In this document: one piece after another, positions 7,926-12,584 of the stretch
Numbering within the stretch: the stretch's first letter is position 1
How the letters are laid out: every line of letters starts with the position of its first letter
Assembly: GCA_913056375.1 (NCBI GenBank)
Contig: CAJXNF010000041.1
Location: forward strand, 1 to 12,584
Direction of reading: 5' to 3'
Length of the DNA: 12,584 bases
Source of the DNA: an uncultured Pseudomonadota bacterium
GTDB taxonomy: Bacteria; SAR324; NAC60-12
Translations under genes and position numbers: made by a program
The notes under the pieces: generated by a model
What the model was told of the DNA's origin: nothing
Seen by the model: only the letters and a program-made list of their open reading frames with translations
Database searches by the model: none

Positions 7926-9041
7926 CTATTGTACCTGTTCCCACCAATGAGAAAATTGATTTTTTACTGCGAGGTCGACAACTTGACCCAGTTTTGGAGT
8001 CATCAACTCCATCCCAAGCTCTTCAGCAGCTTGTTGGGAACGTTTAATCGGCTCATCCCAGTCATGTAAGGAAAGCTCAAACATCGCCCAGTGGATTGGA
8101 ATCATCTGTTTTGCTCTCAAATCAATGGCAGCCTGAACAGCTTCTTCAGGCAGATTGTGGACTTCTCGCCAACGCTCATTGTATTGGCCACTATCGATAA
8201 AGGCCGCATCAAAAGGGCCAAGTTGATCGCCAATTTTTTGATAATGTTCATCATACCCTGAGTCACCACTGAAATAGATTTTACTGTTGGGTGAATCTAC
8301 TACCCACGATGCCCAAAGGGTTGTTTGATTGGTTCCCGTCCGTCCAGAGAAGTGTTGGGCTGGTGTGCATACAAAGCGAATTCCTTCAAATTCATGCTCT
8401 GCCCACCAATCCAACTCAACGATCTTCTTGGAGGCGACTCCCCAATATTCCAGGTGAGATTTGATTCCCAGAGGAACCAGAAATGTTGCCTCTTTATCAC
8501 GAAAGAACTGGACGGAACGCATATCGAGATGATCGTAGTGGTCATGTGAGATCACGATGTAGTCAATCGGAGGCAACTCTTCCAAACTTAGGACAGCTGG
8601 CTGAAAGCGTTGTACCAAGAAATTAACTGGGGCCGCTGAATTCGAAAAAACAGGATCAAACAGAATTAGCTTGTTTTGGGCATTTACTAATAATGTGGAA
8701 TGTCCCAGCCAGATAAACCGTAGAGAATCTGTTGGTTTTAAAAAAGCTTGGAGATCGGAAGGATTGACTTCAGGAAGTGGCTTGTCCGGTGTTCGGCGAG
8801 ATGAATCACTTGTAAAATACTCGAGGGTAAGTCGCCAATCGATCCGTTCGTTCATTTCTTCTAGAATCTTGGGGCGCCTATTCTCAAATACCTGCTGCTC
8901 TTTGTTGAAATGTGGGGATCTCTCGAAGTCAGATAGTTCCTGCTGAGAGGGGCCCTTGCCCAACTGCTCCCAAATGGAGCAAGAGCCTAATAAAACTGCA
9001 AAAGCAAAGGTCATCAAAATTAAAGAGGGGAGATTGCGCAT
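7926..9041 (-). CDS. Metallo-beta-lactamase-fold lipoprotein, NAPE-PLD/UlaG-like hydrolase
   Basis: A 371-residue protein with a lipoprotein signal peptide (hydrophobic residues 5-18, lipobox LGSC with Cys21) and a metallo-beta-lactamase fold from about residue 105. Metal-binding motifs are complete: SHDHYDHLD (His166, His168, Asp170, His171), His230 in PAQHFSGR, Asp260 in FSGDSGY and His317 in PIHWAMFEL. WLGHSTLLV, WASWVV and the PEEAV...DL pattern are typical of the N-acylphosphatidylethanolamine phospholipase D-like branch rather than of antibiotic beta-lactamases or glyoxalase II. A phosphodiester or ester substrate at the membrane is plausible; nothing more specific can be read. It is the first gene after an operator-carrying promoter and is followed by TetR 74 nt later. 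The ribosome binding site is weak (TGGA about 8 nt before the ATG). Confidence 0.9.
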   Translation of the reverse strand: MRNLPSLILMTFAFAVLLGSCSIWEQLGKGPSQQELSDFERSPHFNKEQQVFENRRPKILEEMNERIDWRLTLEYFTSDSSRRTPDKPLPEVNPSDLQAFLKPTDSLRFIWLGHSTLLVNAQNKLILFDPVFSNSAAPVNFLVQRFQPAVLSLEELPPIDYIVISHDHYDHLDMRSVQFFRDKEATFLVPLGIKSHLEYWGVASKKIVELDWWAEHEFEGIRFVCTPAQHFSGRTGTNQTTLWASWVVDSPNSKIYFSGDSGYDEHYQKIGDQLGPFDAAFIDSGQYNERWREVHNLPEEAVQAAIDLRAKQMIPIHWAMFELSLHDWDEPIKRSQQAAEELGMELMTPKLGQVVDLAVKNQFSHWWEQVQ

Positions 9042-9065
9042 CGTGTGTCCAGAAAAATTTGCTAA

Positions 9066-9094
9066 ATTAAACTGACTACTCAGTCATAGTTCAA
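9066..9094 (-). promoter_or_regulatory. Predicted sigma70-like promoter of the lipoprotein-TetR-oxidoreductase operon
   Basis: On the minus strand TTGAAC (9089-9094) and TTTAAT (9066-9071, five of six to TATAAT) are 17 bp apart. The spacer exactly contains one TetR-type operator (9073-9086), so binding there would block polymerase. The predicted start is about 20 nt before the lipoprotein ATG at 9041. A second TTGACT (9111-9116) overlapping the distal operator has no good -10 at 17 bp. Confidence 0.6.
9073..9086. promoter_or_regulatory. TetR-type operator A
   Basis: TGACTACTCAGTCA, a near-palindrome with 5-bp arms TGACT and AGTCA around 4 bp. It lies inside the -35/-10 spacer of the operon promoter. 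It belongs to a 19-bp direct repeat (9068-9086 and 9097-9115) shared with operator B. Confidence 0.7.
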
Positions 9095-9101
9095 CATAAA
9101 C

Positions 9102-9115
9102 TGACTACTCAGTCA
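9102..9115. promoter_or_regulatory. TetR-type operator B
   Basis: An identical copy of operator A, starting 29 bp further upstream on the minus strand, just before the -35 box. The 29-bp spacing mirrors the 28-bp spacing of the pair in front of the second oxidoreductase operon. Confidence 0.7.
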
Positions 9116-9166
9116 ATAATTTTCTAATGGTAGTCAGCTTTCACCAATTCAATCGCGAGAACTCAG

Positions 9167-9202
9167 GTCGGCTTGTTGAACCATTTGGTTTAACAAGCCA
9201 AC
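9167..9202. repeat. 36-bp hairpin-forming inverted repeat after the copy 2 oxidoreductase genes
   Basis: The two arms (9167-9177 and 9192-9202) hold GGCTTGTT and AACAAGCC as the perfect 8-bp core, extended outward by one wobble and two more pairs. After a single mismatch the stem continues with AACC pairing GGTT around the loop ATTT. It lies 51 nt after the stop of the gene ending at 9253 and before the next operon's promoter, so it could end or stabilise that transcript. No T-run follows on either strand, so it is not a standard Rho-independent terminator. Confidence 0.6.
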
Positions 9203-9252
9203 GCTACGTGTGTTAAGGACCAAAGCCCTTTGAAACATTTTATCTAGTCACT

Positions 9253-11403
9253 TTAGACCAGTTCGAATCCTTGTTTGCTCAATGGCAAGGAACGAACCCG
9301 ATTGCCGGTTGCCGCAAAAAGGGCATTGGTCAAGGCAGGAGCAATCGGTGGAACCCCTGGCTCTCCAAAGCCTCCTGGGCCTTCTTCATAGTTATCCATG
9401 ACGTACACTTCAATTGTGGGAACCTCTTTTTGCTTCACCATCCGATAGCTATCAAAGTTTCCTTGCTTGACAGCCCCGTCTTCAAAGTTGATATCTCCGA
9501 AGGCAGCAGCGGTGAGCCCGAAGAGAATTCCCCCCTCCATCTGCATCTGGATGATCTGTGGATTGACGTAGGTGCCACAGTCTGCGACACAAACAACCCG
9601 CTCCACCTTGATTTGATTTTCTCCAGGGAGAGAAACCTCGACGACTTGAGCTACGAAGCTACCAAAGCTGGAGTGGGCTGCGATCCCTTGGAAGATTCCT
9701 GTAGGAGCAGATCCCCAGTTAGCTTTTTCAGCAACCATTTCCAACGCTTTGCGCAGCCGTGGCGTTTTCATGACCCTCATCCGATAGTCATAGGGATCAC
9801 TTCCGGATGCATGGGCAGCTTCATCAATAGCACTCTCCATAAAAAACGCATTGAAGGAATGTCCAACTGAACGCCAGAAACCGACTGGAATAGGACTCTC
9901 GTGAAGGACATATTCCGTGTGTTGATTTGGGAGTTCATAGTCTGCATCTTTCGCGGCTCCTTCTACGGCAGCTCGATCCAAGCCACCTTTGACCATTCCA
10001 GGAAAGACCCGACTGAAGATAGACGGAGTTGTGATCCGATTTTCCCAGGCGACAGGCATCCCAGACTGATCCAGATCGACTCGAAAACGACTCAGTGCCT
10101 GTGGACGATAGAAATCGTGTCGCATGTCTTCCTCTCGAGACCAGACAACCTTAACCGGCTTTCCTCCAATCTTCATCGAGATCAGAACCGCCTGTTGAAT
10201 GAAATCTCCTTCAAAGCGACGTCCTAGACCGGTTCCTAGAAAAGTAGTGTTCAACTCAACTTTTTCTGGAGGCAAACCGCTGATTCCACTCGCAATCATC
10301 ACGGAGGGAGTCTGTGCTTGTGTGGGTGCCCAAATCTTCGCAAATTCCTTGGTAACCCAGGCAGTCGCGTTCATTGGCTCCATCGTCGAATGCGCCAGAT
10401 AAGGGACCTGGTACTCCATTTCCAAGGATTGAACTGCTTTCTGACGTCCTGTTGCCAAATCTCCAGAAACATGTGCAGGGACAGCCTTCCCGTTGTCAGC
10501 ATCCTTCCGCAATGCCACTTCAATCTGGGCATCGTCCATTCCCTTGGATGCCCCACCCTGAAAACTTGGATTCAAGGCCCTCAAACCTTTCTGTGCTTGC
10601 CAGTAGCCTGTCGCCACTACGGCAACTCCATTCGGAATTTCCACCACATGCTTCACACCACGCACCTTCATCGCCGCTTCCTGATCCATGCTCTCCAATT
10701 CACCTCCAAAGGCTGGAGAAGTCATCACCGTGGCAACCAAAAGTTCAGGCAGGTCCACATCAATTCCGAACTGGGCACTACCATTGACTTTTGCTGGCAA
10801 ATCGACCCGGGGCATTGCTTTTCCGATGTATCGATGCTCATGTCGTTCTTTGAGGGCCACTTTTTCAGGCACTGAAAGGCCAGCAGCAATTGAAACGATC
10901 TCCGCATAGTCAACGCTCTTCCCAGAACTATGCACGACCCGATGGTTATAAGCTCGGCAATCACTTGGACGGACTCCCATCTTTTGTGCACCAGCCTCGA
11001 TCATCATCATTCGCACGTTCGCACCAATTTCTCGCAGCGGATTCCACCAGGCTCTGACGCTCGTACTTCCTCCAGTGGCCTGCATTCCGAACATAGGGTT
11101 TTTGTACGCATCTCCCTTTGGCGCTGTCAGTGCCCGAATTCGCTCATAGTCTGCTTCCATTTCGTCTGCGAGAATTTGTGCAAGGGAAGGTAGGGATCCT
11201 TGACCCATCTCTGAAGCAGGAATCCAAAGGTGTACTAAACCTTCCTCATCAATTTGCAACCAGGTAGCAATGAAGTCACTCTCACCCTGTGCAGCCAAAG
11301 CTCTTTTGGGAGTCGCTGGAAATGAAAATGCCAAGGCAAAGGCGCCTGCTGTGACACCTGTTTTTCGGAAAAAATCTCGACGACTGATATTTTCGATCTT
11401 CAT
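9253..11403 (-). CDS. Molybdopterin-binding subunit of a xanthine dehydrogenase-family hydroxylase (IorB-like), Tat-exported, copy 2
   Basis: A 716-residue paralogue of the copy 1 large subunit, about half identical over the C-terminal third by eye. The signal peptide has a twin-arginine motif (Arg8-Arg9 in SRRDFFRK), a hydrophobic core and a probable cleavage site after Ala37 (RALA-AQ). Unlike copy 1 it has no lipobox, so it should be a soluble periplasmic protein. It keeps MGQG (66-69), VGFWRSVGHSFNAF and GFGEPG with catalytic Glu681, but the cofactor loop reads GTGLGRR (390-396) instead of GGGFGRR. The frame is open to 11475, but AAGGAG six nt before ATG 11401-11403 and the Tat motif just after fix the start; the longer form would overlap the small-subunit gene. 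One nt separates it from that gene's stop. Substrate unknown, probably an aldehyde or N-heterocycle. Confidence 0.92.
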   Translation of the reverse strand: MKIENISRRDFFRKTGVTAGAFALAFSFPATPKRALAAQGESDFIATWLQIDEEGLVHLWIPASEMGQGSLPSLAQILADEMEADYERIRALTAPKGDAYKNPMFGMQATGGSTSVRAWWNPLREIGANVRMMMIEAGAQKMGVRPSDCRAYNHRVVHSSGKSVDYAEIVSIAAGLSVPEKVALKERHEHRYIGKAMPRVDLPAKVNGSAQFGIDVDLPELLVATVMTSPAFGGELESMDQEAAMKVRGVKHVVEIPNGVAVVATGYWQAQKGLRALNPSFQGGASKGMDDAQIEVALRKDADNGKAVPAHVSGDLATGRQKAVQSLEMEYQVPYLAHSTMEPMNATAWVTKEFAKIWAPTQAQTPSVMIASGISGLPPEKVELNTTFLGTGLGRRFEGDFIQQAVLISMKIGGKPVKVVWSREEDMRHDFYRPQALSRFRVDLDQSGMPVAWENRITTPSIFSRVFPGMVKGGLDRAAVEGAAKDADYELPNQHTEYVLHESPIPVGFWRSVGHSFNAFFMESAIDEAAHASGSDPYDYRMRVMKTPRLRKALEMVAEKANWGSAPTGIFQGIAAHSSFGSFVAQVVEVSLPGENQIKVERVVCVADCGTYVNPQIIQMQMEGGILFGLTAAAFGDINFEDGAVKQGNFDSYRMVKQKEVPTIEVYVMDNYEEGPGGFGEPGVPPIAPALTNALFAATGNRVRSLPLSKQGFELV

Positions 11404-11404
11404 C

Positions 11405-11869
11405 TTATGCTCCTTGCTCTTGAAGTTGACGAGCTGAACGATGAATCGCACGACGAACAGCGTTGTAGGTGCCACAGCGGCAGATATTCGTCATTTGTTC
11501 ATCAATTTGCTGATCAGTGGGGTTTGGATTTTTCTTGAGCAAAGAAACTGCAGCCATGATCTGTCCAGATTGACAGTAACCACACTGAGGAACTGACTCA
11601 GCAATCCAGGCTTGTTGCACTGGATGGCTGTTGTCTTCTGAAAGACCTTCAATCGTTAAAATTTCCTTTCCAGCCGCAGCAGTAGCCGGATAACTGCAGG
11701 ATCTGACTGCTTCCCCATCAACCAATACAGTACAGGCCCCACAGGCCGCAATTCCACAACCAAACTTTGTTCCTGTCAGCTTCAACTCATCGCGTAAAGC
11801 CCACAGCAGCGGCGTATCCTCATCAACGTCAATTCGGCGCAAGTCACCATTGATTTTCAATTCCAACAT
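11405..11869 (-). CDS. 2Fe-2S small subunit of xanthine dehydrogenase-family oxidoreductase (IorA-like), copy 2
   Basis: A 154-residue protein with the same two-cluster layout as copy 1: Cys38, Cys43, Cys46 and Cys58 in the ferredoxin-like domain, and Cys96, Cys99, Cys130 and Cys132 in the helical domain (QCGYCQSGQ...NICRCGTY). It is clearly paralogous to copy 1, sharing GTKFGCGIA, CGACTV, HPVQQAW and VPQCGYCQSGQ. Unlike copy 1 it has a good ribosome binding site (AGGGGA, 4 nt before the ATG). It is the first gene of a two-gene operon with the Mo subunit, following a leader of about 125 nt and a promoter with two TetR-type operators. It has no signal peptide, so export would need the Tat-targeted partner. 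Confidence 0.93.
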   Translation of the reverse strand: MLELKINGDLRRIDVDEDTPLLWALRDELKLTGTKFGCGIAACGACTVLVDGEAVRSCSYPATAAAGKEILTIEGLSEDNSHPVQQAWIAESVPQCGYCQSGQIMAAVSLLKKNPNPTDQQIDEQMTNICRCGTYNAVRRAIHRSARQLQEQGA

Positions 11870-11915
11870 CTGTTCCCCTTTTGCTGGATAAATTTTGTAG
11901 ACCTAACTGATTAAG

Positions 11916-11933
11916 ATTCGATCGTTCTCGAAT
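11916..11933. repeat. Inverted repeat in the leader of the copy 2 operon
   Basis: ATTCGA (11916-11921) and TCGAAT (11928-11933) are perfect arms around a 6-nt loop, in the 5' leader of the copy 2 transcript. A smaller repeat, GTTC/GAAC around 5 nt, lies at 11952-11964. They may form leader hairpins; no terminator T-run follows. Confidence 0.4.
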
Positions 11934-11982
11934 TTTCTTCTGTGGAAGATGGTTCATCAGGAACACAAAATTAGTTTTCAAA

Positions 11983-12004
11983 GAATTGACTGATTAGTCA
12001 ATTC
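11983..12004. promoter_or_regulatory. TetR-type operator C (extended palindrome)
   Basis: Core TGACTGATTAGTCA at 11987-12000, with 9-bp perfect arms GAATTGACT and AGTCAATTC, so 20 of 22 positions are palindromic. It overlaps the -10 box (12001-12006) and the predicted start site of the copy 2 promoter. The core is the exact reverse complement of operator D. Confidence 0.72.
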
Positions 12005-12029
12005 TAATGATAACTGACTAATCAGTCAA
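12001..12029 (-). promoter_or_regulatory. Predicted sigma70-like promoter of the copy 2 oxidoreductase operon
   Basis: On the minus strand TTGACT (12024-12029) and TAGAAT (12001-12006) are 17 bp apart, each five of six to consensus. The -35 is part of operator D and the -10 touches operator C. The start site would be near 11994, giving a leader of about 125 nt before the ATG at 11869. Confidence 0.68.
12015..12028. promoter_or_regulatory. TetR-type operator D
   Basis: TGACTAATCAGTCA, differing from operators A and B at one base (A for C in the spacer) and exactly reverse-complementary to the core of operator C. It covers the -35 box of the copy 2 promoter. Its start is 28 bp from that of operator C. 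Confidence 0.7.
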
Positions 12030-12048
12030 AAACAAGCTCCGATTTTCG

Positions 12049-12068
12049 CTAAGTAGATTGGAACTTAG
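12049..12068. repeat. Inverted repeat after the MFS fragment
   Basis: CTAAGT (12049-12054) and ACTTAG (12063-12068) pair across 8 nt, 11 nt after the stop of the MFS fragment. The T-rich run on the minus strand is some 15 nt further on, so terminator function is doubtful. Confidence 0.35.
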
Positions 12069-12079
12069 TAACACAGCTA

Positions 12080-12511
12080 CTAGGTAGTTTGCTGTTCTGA
12101 GGTTTCTAGAGAATGAGCCTCAGGAGGCATAGCGACACTCAGACAAGCGAACAGCGCACAGACTGCCAAAGCTCCGGACAGCAGGAAGGCATTACTGAAA
12201 GCATACCCAGCAACCCAGCCAGCCAGCAGGGCGCCCAGGGCTCCAATTCCATCCATCAACGAGAAGGAAAAGCCAAGGGCGGCTCCTTCTCGTGAGCCAG
12301 CGAATTCTACTGCAGCAGCAAGAATCGCAGCTCGAACACCTTGCAATAAGGCCACAGCTAGCAGAAGCATCGCCAATACAGCAAACAAATAGGAGGTCGC
12401 GTCTAGTGTGTAAGCTGCAAATGCTGCAACAGCTGCCCCACCATTAAAGCTCAAGATCACTTTTTTGGGGAAGGAAGAACTTTTAAAGACAAGGAAGAAC
12501 CTGAAACTCAT
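12080..12511 (-). CDS. C-terminal part of an MFS transporter (half-length, probable remnant)
   Basis: A 143-residue protein matching only the last five or so transmembrane helices of a 12-helix major facilitator. LLQGVRAAILAAAVEFAGSREGAALGFSFSLMDGIGALGALLAGWVAGY is the usual helix 9-11 region, followed by a last helix and a polar tail. A complete MFS exporter would be about 400 residues, so the N-terminal seven helices are missing. The first ATG (12509-12511) has no good ribosome binding site, and the same frame is closed by TAA at 12533-12535; the other two minus-strand frames also hit stops between 12511 and 12584. The first codons contain GTTCTTCCTT twice, 10 nt apart, and then a run of six A, which look like rearranged or slippage-prone DNA. 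Most likely a truncated remnant, though a small expressed protein is possible. It runs in the same direction as the copy 2 operon but is separated from it by the operator region. Confidence 0.55.
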   Translation of the reverse strand: MSFRFFLVFKSSSFPKKVILSFNGGAAVAAFAAYTLDATSYLFAVLAMLLLAVALLQGVRAAILAAAVEFAGSREGAALGFSFSLMDGIGALGALLAGWVAGYAFSNAFLLSGALAVCALFACLSVAMPPEAHSLETSEQQTT

Positions 12512-12584
12512 TATTCTATATTGAATTTCTTCTTATTGAACTATTGTAACGGGAACCACCTGCCGTTGCTTTTGGTGCTCTTTT

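Noticed and set aside
7852..7947. 32-residue N-terminal extension of the TetR protein
   Set aside because: The frame is open, but the strong AGGAGA site and the start of family homology both point to ATG 7849-7851, and the extension would overlap the lipoprotein gene.
9271..10875. Long plus-strand open frames opposite the copy 2 molybdopterin gene
   Set aside because: They are antisense shadows of a well-supported gene, with low-complexity or implausible translations and no family motifs.
11404..11475. 24-residue N-terminal extension of the copy 2 molybdopterin subunit
   Set aside because: It would overlap the small-subunit gene and bury the Tat motif; AAGGAG sits correctly before ATG 11401-11403.
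11870..11994. Molybdenum-cofactor riboswitch in the copy 2 leader
   Set aside because: The leader has short hairpins, but I could not find the larger multi-stem layout expected of the Moco motif, so no call was made.
1..12584. CRISPR array, tRNA, rRNA, insertion sequence or phage genes
   Set aside because: No regularly spaced repeats, cloverleaf-like sequences, transposase motifs or terminal inverted repeats were seen; the only repeats are the operator pairs and short hairpins.

Overview
The window is a dense, almost entirely minus-strand accessory metabolic block, apparently from an uncultured Gram-negative bacterium. It carries two Tat-exported molybdo-iron-sulfur oxidoreductases and a lipobox lipoprotein, which implies a cell envelope with a periplasm. 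Base composition is close to balanced. I cannot name the species; a marine or environmental proteobacterial lineage is only a guess.

Layout, left to right: (i) the last 23 codons of an unrecognised plus-strand gene, a 240-bp intergenic stretch, then a plus-strand aldo/keto reductase (313-1245). (ii) Eight tightly spaced minus-strand genes that read as one operon from 9041 down to 1255. In transcription order they are a metallo-beta-lactamase-fold lipoprotein, a TetR regulator, a 2Fe-2S subunit, a Tat-lipoprotein molybdopterin subunit, glyoxalase I, a polytopic membrane protein with intramembrane histidines, a thiamine-diphosphate enzyme of the acetolactate synthase/benzoylformate decarboxylase class, and a one-helix small protein. 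Gaps are 74 nt or less and two junctions overlap. (iii) A second, diverged 2Fe-2S plus molybdopterin pair, also minus strand (11869-9253). (iv) A half-length MFS transporter (12511-12080) whose N-terminal half is missing.

The most informative signal is non-coding. Four copies of a 14-bp near-palindrome, TGACT-4 bp-AGTCA, occur in the window and I found no other full copy. Two lie 29 bp apart in front of the lipoprotein-TetR operon and two lie 28 bp apart in front of the second oxidoreductase pair. They overlap good sigma70-like promoters, one inside the -35/-10 spacer and another covering a -10 and the expected start site. The simplest reading is that the TetR protein encoded in the first operon represses both operons.

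Working model (inference): a TetR-controlled system for handling a reactive carbonyl or alpha-keto compound. Two periplasmic molybdenum hydroxylases would oxidise an aldehyde or N-heterocycle, glyoxalase I and the thiamine-diphosphate enzyme would process alpha-ketoaldehyde or alpha-keto-acid species in the cytoplasm, and the NAPE-PLD-like lipoprotein would hydrolyse a related substrate. No FAD subunit, cytochrome c subunit or Mo-cofactor maturation gene is present, so electron acceptor and maturation factors must be encoded elsewhere.
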